From the NCBI GenBank assembly GCA_020832405.1, contig JAFIET010000017.1:1-51571 (forward strand): 51,571 nucleotides of DNA, read 5' to 3'. The notes below the pieces were generated by a model, which worked only from the letters and a program-made list of their open reading frames with translations, searched no databases and was not told the origin of the DNA. Position numbers and translations under genes: made by a program. The stretch comes from Balneolales bacterium. GTDB lineage: Bacteria > Bacteroidota > Rhodothermia > Balneolales > Cyclonatronaceae. This document shows, one piece after another, positions 25,871 through 35,500 of the stretch. Every line of letters begins with the position of its first letter. Positions within the stretch are counted from its first letter, which is position 1.

Positions 25871-27427
25871 ATGAATAAATCATCATTTCTCAAAACATTT
25901 TCGATAAGCCTGCTGGCAGTCTGGTTTGGATTTGCCTGTACAGACCTTACTGAAAATATCCCAAGTGAGCTCACAGACGAAACCTTCTTCCAAACGGAAG
26001 AAGAGTTTATTGCGGCTCTTGGTGATGCGTACACGACGCTTGCAGCATGGCAAAATCATGGTGGTCTGTTTTCTCTTAATATCGTCTCATCCGATGAAGC
26101 GGCTATCCCTGTAAAAGGGGCTGACTGGGATGACGGCGGTATCTGGGTACAGGCTCATCAGCACACTGTTGACAGTGAGCACGGACCAACAAACGGTTCC
26201 TGGAACTTTCTGTTCTCAGGCGTGAGCAATACCAACCGCTTGATTTTCCAGTTTGAAAGTGCCGTAGAAGCCGGAACAGCTGATCCCACAATTGCGGAAG
26301 CTTTTATCGCTGAGCTCCGTGCAATGCGGGCATTTTACTACTACTTCCTGCTCGATAATTTCGGCAATGTGCCCATTATCGATGACTTCGCGAATACGCC
26401 CGCACAGCCTGCCAACAATCCTAATTTTCAGGCTGGCCGTCAGCAGGTATTTGATTTCGTAGAATCCGAGCTTCTTGCTACGGTTAATCTGATTTCAGAC
26501 AATGCTCGTGGCAGCTACGGTCGCTTCAATAAGTATGCGGCACACTTTCTGCTTGGCAAGCTGTATCTGAATGCGCAGGTCTATACCGGCACAGCCCGAT
26601 GGGCCGATGCTGAGGCGCAGTTTAGCCAGGTTGTTGATAGTGGTCAGTTTGCGCTGATGGCGAATTTCTTTGATAATTTTGCCACCAACAACTCTGGTTC
26701 AACTGAAACCATTTTTGCGATTCCTTACGACTCTGTTTTCCTGCCAGGGTTTAATATGCATCAGATGACGCTTCACTATGCACACCAGCAAACCTTTAAC
26801 TTCCAGGAACAGCCCTGGAACGGGTACACTACGCTGGCTGCATTTTATGAGTCGTTCGAAGATGATGATGTTCGCCGGCAGGGGTTTCTTTCAGGTCCCC
26901 AGTTTGACATTGGCGGTAACCCATTGATCGACAATGAGATCGCTCCGGGCCACCATCTCACGCTTACACCTGAGATTCAGGCCATTCGCATGACTTCTGC
27001 ACTTTCCCGTCAGCAGGGTGCACGCTTCAATAAGTTTGAGTACGCAATCGGTGCAACGCCTGACCTGGATAACGATTTCCCGGTCTTCCGTTTTGCTGAT
27101 GCTATTCTCTCACTTGCAGAAGCTCAATACCGTCAGGGTAAGACTTCAGAGGCTCTCATGAACGTTAATATGATTCGTGAGCGTGCTGGTGTTGCTCCGT
27201 TTTCCACCCTCAACGACGACAACCTCCTCGCTGAGCGTGGCCGTGAGCTTTACACTGAAATCTGGAGACGTCAGGATCAGATTCGTTTTGCAGGTAACGA
27301 AGGTGCTACCCGTTTCAATGATTCATGGTGGGAAAAAGGCGTTTCTCAGTCTTTCAGAAACGTGTTCCCGATCCCGTTCAATCAGATTCAGGCCAACTCA
27401 AACCTGACTCAGAACCCGGGATACTAA
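25871..27427 (+). CDS. SusD/RagB-family surface nutrient-binding lipoprotein
   Basis: 518 residues with lipobox Cys23 (WFGFAC) followed by TDLTE. The N-terminal SusD-like region reads LTDETFFQTEEEFIAALGDAYTTL in outline and the C-terminal RagB/SusD region includes DAILSLAEAQYRQGKTSEA near residue 415 and MIRERAGVAP. SusD proteins cap the SusC barrel on the cell surface and capture the ligand. The gene starts 24 bp after susC and shares its CGT/GGT-rich codon use. A strong terminator follows, so susC-susD form a two-gene transcript. Confidence 0.95.
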   Translation: MNKSSFLKTFSISLLAVWFGFACTDLTENIPSELTDETFFQTEEEFIAALGDAYTTLAAWQNHGGLFSLNIVSSDEAAIPVKGADWDDGGIWVQAHQHTVDSEHGPTNGSWNFLFSGVSNTNRLIFQFESAVEAGTADPTIAEAFIAELRAMRAFYYYFLLDNFGNVPIIDDFANTPAQPANNPNFQAGRQQVFDFVESELLATVNLISDNARGSYGRFNKYAAHFLLGKLYLNAQVYTGTARWADAEAQFSQVVDSGQFALMANFFDNFATNNSGSTETIFAIPYDSVFLPGFNMHQMTLHYAHQQTFNFQEQPWNGYTTLAAFYESFEDDDVRRQGFLSGPQFDIGGNPLIDNEIAPGHHLTLTPEIQAIRMTSALSRQQGARFNKFEYAIGATPDLDNDFPVFRFADAILSLAEAQYRQGKTSEALMNVNMIRERAGVAPFSTLNDDNLLAERGRELYTEIWRRQDQIRFAGNEGATRFNDSWWEKGVSQSFRNVFPIPFNQIQANSNLTQNPGY

Positions 27428-27484
27428 TAATCCCCGAATATCTGAGGAAGCATTTTTTTGATGCTGCCGTTAATTCAAAATCAC

Positions 27485-27528
27485 AGAAAGGAAGCGCGGT
27501 TTTTTACTGCGTTTCCTTTCTCTTTTTT
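27485..27528 (+). terminator. Rho-independent terminator after susD
   Basis: A 13 bp stem with a single G-U pair (AGAAAGGAAGCGC at 27485-27497 with GCGTTTCCTTTCT at 27509-27521), an 11 nt loop and a following TCTTTTTT tract. It lies 58 bp after the susD stop and separates susCD from the next VCBS gene. Confidence 0.9.
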
Positions 27529-27626
27529 GTGAAGGGTTTGTTATAATGGCTAAAAGTTGAATCTACTATTCATCCTGCGAAATCACTTTTGATGCTGATT
27601 ACGCAAAGGCCTTTTTTGTTTAGGTT

Positions 27627-30600
27627 ATGAAGGAAACACGACCAGGTTTTTTCGGTTTATTGCTGAGCCTCCTGCTGCTTCTCGGGTACGCCTGCCAAAG
27701 CGCTCCGGAGACGGATTTTTTATTTGAGAAGATGGATAACGAATCTGTTGGCATTCGCTTTGACAATCAGCTGTTTCCTACCGAAGATTTCAACATGTAC
27801 ATCTTCCGTAATTTTTATAACGGAGGAGGGGTAGCTGCGGGCGATCTTTCCGGCAACGGGCTGCCTGATTTATTCTTCACCGGAAACATGGTTTCCAACC
27901 GTCTTTACCTCAATCACGGAGATTTTGTGTTTGAGGATGTAACCGAACAGGCCGGGCTGCTTTCCGAAGGCTACTGGAGTACCGGCGTAAGTTTTGCCGA
28001 TGTAAATGGCAACGGCCTCCTCGATATCTTTGTAGCCCGCTCAGGACCGGAAGGCGGGGAGAAGCGGCCGAACCGGCTCTACATCAATAACGGCGACCTC
28101 ACCTTTACCGAGCAGGCCGCGGAGTGGGGCATAGCCGATACCGGACTCTCAACACATGCTGTTTTTTTTGACTACGACGGCGACGGCCTTCCCGATCTGT
28201 ATCTCGTAAGCAATTCCTTCCATAATCTTGAAAGCTTTGCGGGCGTAACGGCACAAGCACGTTCGGTTCCCGATCCGCTTGGGGCTTCTAAGCTTTACCG
28301 CAACGAGGGCGGTTTTTTCCGGGAGGTTACGAATGAAGCCGGGATTTATAGCAGTGCCATCGGCTTTGGGCTGAGTGCGGTCGCGGCTGACATCAACCGG
28401 AACGGGCTGCCGGATCTGTACGTGGCTAACGATTTCTTCGAGCGGGACTACCTCTACCTCAACAACGGCGACGGTACCTTCACCGAGAGCCTGGAACAGC
28501 TGCTGCCTTCCATCAGCTTCAGTTCAATGGGTACCGACATTGCCGACCTCAACAACGACGGATGGCCCGAAATTTATGTTACGGATATGCGGCCGGTCGG
28601 GCAGGAGCGCCTCCGCTCAAAGATGACGATCGAAACCCGGGAAGAATACCTGCGCAATTTGGAGCGCGGTTTCCATCATAAATACACCCGAAATACGCTG
28701 CAGCTCAATCTTGGCGGCGATCGTTTTGCCGAGATCGGACGTTTCACCGGTACCGAGGCCACCGAATGGAGCTGGGCAACGCTCATGGCAGACTTCAGCC
28801 TGAACGGCTTCAACGACCTTTTTGTGGCCAACGGCATTTACAACGACCTGCTCGATCAGGATTACATCGAACTTGTTGCAAACCCCGCCCGCATCCGCGA
28901 AATGATCAGAAGCGGTCAGGAGAATGTAATCCTGAATCTGCTCGGCGATATGAGCTCGGTGCCGGTCAGCAACATGATGTTTTCCAATTCCGGCAATCTG
29001 AATTTTGAGGAAGTAAGTCGTGAATGGGGGCTGAATCACCCGGCCTTTTCGACCGGCGCAGCCTGGGCCGATCTGAACGGTGACGGGGCCCTGGATCTGG
29101 TTGTCAGTAATGTGAACGGGCCTCCTATGATTTACCGAAACAGGGTACGCGAGCTGCACCCGGAGCGTACGTTTTTGCGGATTGATTTAAGGGGTGATAC
29201 GCCCAACACGCAGGCCCTCGGGGCACAGTTGCATGTTTATGCGGGGGATGATTACTGGTACCGCGAGCATACCCTTCAGCGGGGATTTCAGTCGTCGGTA
29301 GAGCCGGGTTTGTTTGTGGGCACGGGTGATGCGGTACGGGCTGATTCCCTTGTGTTGCGCTGGCCCGACGGCCGCACGAGCCGGCTGCGGGATGTCACGC
29401 TCCCTGCACGCATCGTGTTGCGGCAGTCAGATAGCAGCAGCCTCGACCCGCCCGCACCCGCCGAAGCCCGTATGCCCGGTCAGGCAGTGCTTGCCGGTTC
29501 CGCTACCTGGGAAACTGTGAAAGCAGGTGAAGATTTTGAGCAGCCCCATCAGCCGTTTTCTTACAATGATTTTGAGCGGGAGCAGCTGCTGTTTAAAATG
29601 CGCTCAACTGAAGGCATTGCCGCATGTACGGGGCAACTGACGGCGGATGGTCCCTTGGTTGTATATCTCGGCGGGGCACGTAATCAGCCCGGGCGTTTGC
29701 TTGCAGAACAGCCTGACGGCCGTTTCCGTAGTGAACAGAAGGAGTTGTTCGGCCAACACGGCCTCTCGGAGGATACTGACTGCCTCTTTTTTGATGCTAC
29801 CGGCAATGGTGCCGACGATCTTTACGTGGTGAGCGGCGGCGCCTCTTTTTCGGCAACCTCATCGGCACTGCGGGACCGCCTCTACATGAACGACGGCACC
29901 GGAAATTTTACGCTGACTAACCAAATGCTGCCGTCGTCAGCGCGCTTTGAATCAGGCTCGGTTGTAAAGGCTCATGACTTTACCGGAAACGGCCGCAACG
30001 ACTTGTTCGTGGGTACGCGCTACCGGCTTTTTGCGTACGGCATGGCTGCATCATCCTATCTGCTTGAAAATATAGGTGATGGCCGCTTTCGGGATGTTAC
30101 TGAAGCATGGCTGCCGCAGCTGCGCACCGCCGGCATGGTGACAGCTGCGGAATGGGCTGACCTCACCGGAAACGGGCAGCACGAACTCATTCTGACAGGC
30201 GAATGGATGCCGGTACGGGTATTTCGGAATACCGGCAGCAGCTTCACGGAAATCACTGCTGAGCTGGGGCTTTATGAAACTTCCGGCTGGTGGACATCCC
30301 TCTATATTGCAGATTTGGATGGCGACGGCCGCCCTGACATTATCGGCGGAAATCACGGGCTTAACAGCGTGTTCCGTGCCTCTGCTGAGCGGCCGGTGCA
30401 GATGGTGGTTACGGACCTCGACAACAACGGACTGCTCGATCACCTCATCGCTATGCCGGATGCCGGCGGCACCTATTACCCGCTCGTGCTCCGCCCGGAA
30501 TTCATGCAGGCGGCGCCGGGTTTTCGGGAGCGCTACCCGACACACGCCGCCTTTGCGGCTGCAAATCTCGAGGCCCTACTCCGTGATGTCCCCGACGACC

Positions 30601-31016
30601 GGCAGCTGCGCCATAAGGCGGAAATGCTTGCTTCGGTCTGGTTCCGGAACACCGGCAGCGGCTTTGAGGCCGTTCCGCTTCCTGCAGCCGCACAGCTTGG
30701 TCCCGTTTACGGCATTGCCTCTGGCGACTTTACCGGCAGCGGCCGTACTGAACTGCTGCTCGGCGGAAACCTGTTCGATGTGAAGCCACAAACCGGGAAA
30801 TATGATGCCCTTAGCCCGGTCATTCTATTTTATGAACCTGACTGCGGCTGCCTCCAAAGCCTGCCCGCGCACAAAGCCGGCGTAGAAGCCGGGGGCGAAG
30901 TCCGCGGGATAAGGCTGTTTCCGGCCCTTGATGATACCTCAGCCCCGGGTTTGCTCATCACAAGATGGGGCGAAAAACCACTGCTTTTCCGGCGCACTGA
31001 TACTACCTACCCTTAG
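27627..31016 (+). CDS. Two-propeller VCBS/FG-GAP lipoprotein with central ASPIC/UnbV domain
   Basis: 1129 residues with lipobox Cys23 (LLGYAC), then QSAPETD. Layout matches the 12642 protein: propeller 1 at ~40-510 (GDLSGNGLPD, DVNGNGLLD, DINRNGLPD, DLNNDGWPE), ASPIC/UnbV at ~525-600 (RGFQSSVEPGLFVGTG, RWPDGRTSRLRD), propeller 2 from ~660 (DATGNGADD, DFTGNGRND, DLTGNGQHE, DLDGDGRPD). It is clearly closest to the 32576 protein, sharing the opening NFYxGGGVA and the EWSWAtLmADF segment. It starts 200 bp after susD beyond the terminator, so it has its own promoter. Role inferred only as a surface binding or assembly protein of the SusCD locus. Confidence 0.9.
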   Translation: MKETRPGFFGLLLSLLLLLGYACQSAPETDFLFEKMDNESVGIRFDNQLFPTEDFNMYIFRNFYNGGGVAAGDLSGNGLPDLFFTGNMVSNRLYLNHGDFVFEDVTEQAGLLSEGYWSTGVSFADVNGNGLLDIFVARSGPEGGEKRPNRLYINNGDLTFTEQAAEWGIADTGLSTHAVFFDYDGDGLPDLYLVSNSFHNLESFAGVTAQARSVPDPLGASKLYRNEGGFFREVTNEAGIYSSAIGFGLSAVAADINRNGLPDLYVANDFFERDYLYLNNGDGTFTESLEQLLPSISFSSMGTDIADLNNDGWPEIYVTDMRPVGQERLRSKMTIETREEYLRNLERGFHHKYTRNTLQLNLGGDRFAEIGRFTGTEATEWSWATLMADFSLNGFNDLFVANGIYNDLLDQDYIELVANPARIREMIRSGQENVILNLLGDMSSVPVSNMMFSNSGNLNFEEVSREWGLNHPAFSTGAAWADLNGDGALDLVVSNVNGPPMIYRNRVRELHPERTFLRIDLRGDTPNTQALGAQLHVYAGDDYWYREHTLQRGFQSSVEPGLFVGTGDAVRADSLVLRWPDGRTSRLRDVTLPARIVLRQSDSSSLDPPAPAEARMPGQAVLAGSATWETVKAGEDFEQPHQPFSYNDFEREQLLFKMRSTEGIAACTGQLTADGPLVVYLGGARNQPGRLLAEQPDGRFRSEQKELFGQHGLSEDTDCLFFDATGNGADDLYVVSGGASFSATSSALRDRLYMNDGTGNFTLTNQMLPSSARFESGSVVKAHDFTGNGRNDLFVGTRYRLFAYGMAASSYLLENIGDGRFRDVTEAWLPQLRTAGMVTAAEWADLTGNGQHELILTGEWMPVRVFRNTGSSFTEITAELGLYETSGWWTSLYIADLDGDGRPDIIGGNHGLNSVFRASAERPVQMVVTDLDNNGLLDHLIAMPDAGGTYYPLVLRPEFMQAAPGFRERYPTHAAFAAANLEALLRDVPDDRQLRHKAEMLASVWFRNTGSGFEAVPLPAAAQLGPVYGIASGDFTGSGRTELLLGGNLFDVKPQTGKYDALSPVILFYEPDCGCLQSLPAHKAGVEAGGEVRGIRLFPALDDTSAPGLLITRWGEKPLLFRRTDTTYP

Positions 31017-31048
31017 CATTTATAAACCTTTATTTCGATCTTAATCTG

Positions 31049-31636
31049 ATGCAAAAACTACCTGTTACCAGCTTTCTTTTTAGTTGTGTGCTTTTTTTTC
31101 TGATCGCTTTTACTGCGTGCACAGAACCAAAGCCTGTCACTTTCGAATCGCTTGTGGAGGAAGGGCTTCAGTCAGGTGAGCGGCACGACAGCCTGTTTCT
31201 TGGATATTATTTCGGAATGAGCCGGCAGGATTTTCAGACTTCAAGCTGGGAAATGAACCGCCGGGGACTCATCAGCGGTCTTACAAAGGTGGAGTATGTA
31301 AACAGTGACTGGCTCCCCTTCGAAGCTTACATCGAGTTTTTTCCGGATTTTGAAGACGGGCTTATCTACAGGATTCCGATGGATGTGCACTACCGCGACT
31401 GGGCACCGTGGAATCAGGACCGGTTTTCGGATTCACTCGCGGTAGATATTGCCGCATACTTTTCGGAGGTTTATGGGCAGGATTTCCACTGGGTCCATAT
31501 CCCTGAAGCGAATCGGTCCGGCTGGGTAAGCGTGAGGGGTAACCGCGCGATTTCCGTATGGCGCCGTGATGATATGTTGGTTCGGGTCGTTTTTCGCGAT
31601 CTCACCGTAAAGCCGGAGACAACGGCTGGGGGGTAA
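31049..31636 (+). CDS. Small lipoprotein of unknown function
   Basis: 195 residues with lipobox Cys24 (IAFTAC) and mature start TEPKPVTFESLVEEG. The mature part is rich in aromatic and acidic residues (FEAYIEFFPDFEDGLIYRIPMDVHYRDW) and shows no motif I recognise; a small alpha/beta fold is likely. It lies 32 bp after the VCBS gene and ends seven bases before the KilA-N start, so it is probably co-transcribed. It may be an accessory of the VCBS lipoproteins. Confidence 0.75.
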   Translation: MQKLPVTSFLFSCVLFFLIAFTACTEPKPVTFESLVEEGLQSGERHDSLFLGYYFGMSRQDFQTSSWEMNRRGLISGLTKVEYVNSDWLPFEAYIEFFPDFEDGLIYRIPMDVHYRDWAPWNQDRFSDSLAVDIAAYFSEVYGQDFHWVHIPEANRSGWVSVRGNRAISVWRRDDMLVRVVFRDLTVKPETTAGG

Positions 31637-31642
31637 GTGGTT

Positions 31643-32455
31643 ATGGCACAGAAAAAAAGCATCCATGTAAAAGGGACAGCGATTGCTGTGATGAAAAAAA
31701 ATGAGCTTGACTATATGTCACTCACCGACATGACGGCAGGTTTCAAAGAAGGAAGCGGTCTGATCGGAAAATGGATTACCAACAAAAATACACTGGAGTA
31801 TCTGGGCATTTGGGAACAATTGAATAACCCCGATTTTAATTACACCGAATTCGGGGTAATTGAACAGGAAGCCGGTGTGAACCGGTTTATTATGTCAGTT
31901 GGTCAGTGGGCTGAAAGAACAAGTGCCACCGGGCTAATTGTGAAGGCCGGAAGATATGGAGGCACATACGCCCATAAAGACATTGCTTTTCACTTTGCCA
32001 TGTGGCTCAGCCCCGAATTTCAAATTTATCTGATTAACGAATTCCAGCGTCTGAAAGAAGAAGAACAAAAGCTGCTGGGCTGGAGTGCAAAACGCGAACT
32101 TGCAAAACTTAACTACCATATCCACACAGATGCCATAAAGCACAATCTCATTCCAAAGGTACTAAGCCCCGCTCAGGTTTCCCTCGTGTATGCCTCTGAA
32201 GCGGATGTGCTGAATATGGCACTATTTGGAAAAACAGCAAGACAATGGCGGGAAGAAAATCCGGACAAAAAAGGAAACTTGCGTGATTATGCAAGCATGA
32301 ACGAGTTGATTTGCCTTGCTAATATGGAAAACCTGAATGCTGTATTCATTCAGGAACAAATCCCCCAGGAAGAGCGTCTGTTAAAACTCAATCAGATAGC
32401 TATACATCAAATGAAAGTTTTGTTTGATGCTGAAAACAGAAAACTTTTAAAATGA
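31643..32455 (+). CDS. KilA-N domain protein
   Basis: 270 residues from the ATG at 31643, preceded by a strong G-rich ribosome site; a GTG two codons earlier is possible. The N-terminal half is a KilA-N domain: MSLTDMTAGF, then LIGKWITNKNTLEYLGIWE, and GGTYAHKDIAFHFAMWLSPE near residue 115, followed by a charged linker. KilA-N domains come from phage and large-virus DNA-binding proteins; chromosomal copies are common in Bacteroidota with unknown roles. The gene is AT-richer than its neighbours and sits between two VCBS lipoprotein genes, so it looks acquired. No phage structural genes are near. Confidence 0.85.
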   Translation: MAQKKSIHVKGTAIAVMKKNELDYMSLTDMTAGFKEGSGLIGKWITNKNTLEYLGIWEQLNNPDFNYTEFGVIEQEAGVNRFIMSVGQWAERTSATGLIVKAGRYGGTYAHKDIAFHFAMWLSPEFQIYLINEFQRLKEEEQKLLGWSAKRELAKLNYHIHTDAIKHNLIPKVLSPAQVSLVYASEADVLNMALFGKTARQWREENPDKKGNLRDYASMNELICLANMENLNAVFIQEQIPQEERLLKLNQIAIHQMKVLFDAENRKLLK

Positions 32456-32575
32456 TACGGTATGACGGTGCCAGGAATATTTATGGAAATCTTGTAACCG
32501 CACAAAACGGGTGTTCAGCCGCCACAAAAAAGTCGCCATTTAGTTTGTTGACCCTCACACCTTACTCCCTTTTCT

Positions 32576-35500
32576 ATGCTATCCAAGTCACACCTTATTT
32601 CAGTTTCTTTTCTCCTCAAGGTAGCAGCCTTGTGTATTTTTATGGCCTGCTCCCGGCAGGCTGAGCCGGATGTTGCCCCTGATCCGCTTTTTGAATGGCT
32701 GTCGCCGGAAGTGACCGGTATTGATTTTGAAAATCGACTCGAATATTTGTCAAACTTCAATATTTACACCTACCGCAATTTTTATGACGGCGGAGGGGTG
32801 GCCGTGGGCGATCTCAGCGGAAACGGTTTGCCGGATATCTATTTCATCAGCAATATGGGGCCCAACCGGCTGTATTTTAATCAGGGGGATTACCGCTTTG
32901 TGGATGTGACCGACGAAGCGGGCGTTGCCGGAACCCGGCGGTGGTCAACAGCGGCGGCGCTGGTTGATATCAACGGGAACGGGCTGCTCGATATTTATGT
33001 GACCAACTCGGGCAAGCTCGATGATGCAACAAATGAGCTGTTCATCAACAATGGCGACGGAACTTTTACCGAGCGCGCGGCGGAATTCGGTCTGGACGAC
33101 CCCGGCTTTGGGATTCAGGCCTATTTCTTCGATTATGACGGCGACGGCCTGCCCGATATGTTTCTGATAAATAACGAAGATCAGGCCATTTCTTCTTTCG
33201 ATCTGAGCAACTTGCAGCGCTACGAGCGGGACTTTCCTGGCGGCGACCGCCTGTTTCGTAATGAAGGCGGCTTTTTTAGGGATGTAACGGAGGAAGCCGG
33301 CATCCTGAGCAGCATCATCGGCTTTGCGCTGAGCGCTGCGGTGTCGGACCTGAACCGGAACGGCCTGCCGGATATTTTTGTGGCCAACGATTTCTTCGAG
33401 CGCGACTACATTTACATGAACAACGGCGACGGCACCTTTACCGAAGTTGGCGGCGATGAGCGCGTGATCCGGAGCATGAGCGCAGCCTCCATGGGCTCCG
33501 ATATCGCCGACCTGAACAACAACGGCTGGCCCGATATTTATGTGTCGGATATGCTGCCGTTCAAGGATGAGCGTATCAAAACGGTTACGCTCTTCGAAGA
33601 CTGGGACCGCTACCGGGAAAAAGTGGAATGGGGCTACGGGCATCAGTTTACGCGGAATGTGCTGCATCTGAATCAGAACGGCACGCATTACAAGGAAGTG
33701 AGCAGGCTTACCGGTACGGAGGCGACCGACTGGAGCTGGGCGGTGCTGCTGGCCGATTTCGACCACAATGGCTTCAACGATATTCTGGTAACCAACGGCC
33801 TGGTGCAGGACATCACCAATGTGGATTATCTGGGTGAAATTTCAGATCAGGAAACGATGCGGGCGGTGATACGGCAAGAGGGCGTGGATTTTCAGCAGCT
33901 GATTGATATGATCCCCTCGCAGAAGGTGCGCAATGTGATGTTTGCCAATAACGGCCGCCTGAATTTTGAGGACATCACCGTGGCATGGGGGCTGGGGGAG
34001 CCGACTTTTTCCAGTGGTGCGGCATGGGCCGACCTGAACGGTAACGGCGCCCTTGATCTTGTGATCAGCAATGTGAATCAGCCGTCTCGGATTTACCGCA
34101 ACCGCGTGAATGAGCTGCACCCGGAGCGAAGCTGGCTTCGGATTGATCTCGAAGGGGAGGGGCACAACACGCAAGCCATCGGGGCGCAGCTTCAGCTGTG
34201 GGGCGGGGGGCAGCAGTGGTTTCGGGAGCATTTCCTGCAGCGCGGGTTTCAGTCGAGCGTGGAGCCTGGCTTTTTTGTGGGGCTGGGTGAGCTGAACCGC
34301 ATCGACTCGCTGGTGGTGCGCTGGCCGGACGGGCGGACAAGCCGCATGCAGGATATCGACGTACCGGCCCGGATTTCGCTCTCCCAAAAGCAAGGAGAAA
34401 GCCGTGGGGAACCGCTGCCGGGGCCTGCCATAGTTGACCGTGATGCGCACGAAGTTCCCCCCAAAAAATTCGAAAAGCTGGAAAATACCGGGCTTTCGTT
34501 CAGGCATCTGCGGCATCCTTACTCGGATTTTCAGCGGGACCGGATGCTGTATCAGATGCGCTCGACGGAGGGGCCGGCGATGTGTACGGGCGATGTGACC
34601 GGCAACGGGCTGGATGATGTGTATGCGGGCGGGGCACGAAATCAGGCCGGGCAGCTTTTTTTGCAGGGGGGCGACGGGCGTTTTGAGGCCTCGGGCACGG
34701 ATTTTTCGGCGCATGCAAGCTCCGAAGATATCGCCTGTTTGTTTTTTGATGCAACCGGCAACGGGCTGATGGATTTGTACGTGGTAAGCGGCGGGAACAG
34801 CCATGGCTCGGCCTCGGCGGCGCTGCTCGACCGGCTTTACCTGAACCGTGGTAATGGCGCGCTGGTGCACAGCGGTCAGCCGCTGCCGCTGCCCGCGCGG
34901 CCGGTGTCTGGCTCGGTGGCCGTGTCTGCCGATTTTACGGGCAATGGCCATGCCGATTTGTTTGTGGGCACGCGGCTTCGGCCTTTTGCGATAGGCGTAC
35001 CAGCCGATTCGTACCTGCTTGAGGGCGACGGCACCGGGCAGTTCCGCGACGTGACGGCGGATGTGATGCCGGGGCTTACGGCCATCGGCATGGTGACGGA
35101 TGCGGCCCTCGGAGATGTGACCGGCGACGGCAGGCCGGAGCTGGTAGTGGTGGGCGAGTACATGCATCCGCGGGTGTTTGCGCGGCGCGGGGCGGCCTGG
35201 ACGGACATCAGCGGCGAGCTGGGGCTGCAGGCGTACACTGGCATCTGGTACAGCGTGCTGCTGGCGGATGTAACCGGCAACGGCCGCCTGGATATTGTGG
35301 GCGGGAATCACGGCCTCAACAGCCTGCTGCGCGGCACGCCGGAGCGCCCGCAGCGGATGTGGGTGGGCGATTTTGAGCAGGATGGAATTGTGAATCAGAT
35401 TCTGGCTATCAATCAGCCGGATGGGGTATTTCCGCTTATTTTGCGGCACGATCTGCTGGATGAGGTGCCGGGACTGGCGGCGAAGTATCCGGATTATGCG

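Noticed and set aside
31643-32455. Prophage remnant
   Set aside because: Only a single KilA-N gene; no integrase, capsid, terminase, att-like repeats or tRNA target around it.
33842-35449. 535-codon minus-strand frame inside a VCBS gene
   Set aside because: Antisense shadow of repeated GC-rich propeller codons; the plus-strand frame has lipobox and domain structure, this one is low-complexity and His/Arg/Pro-rich.
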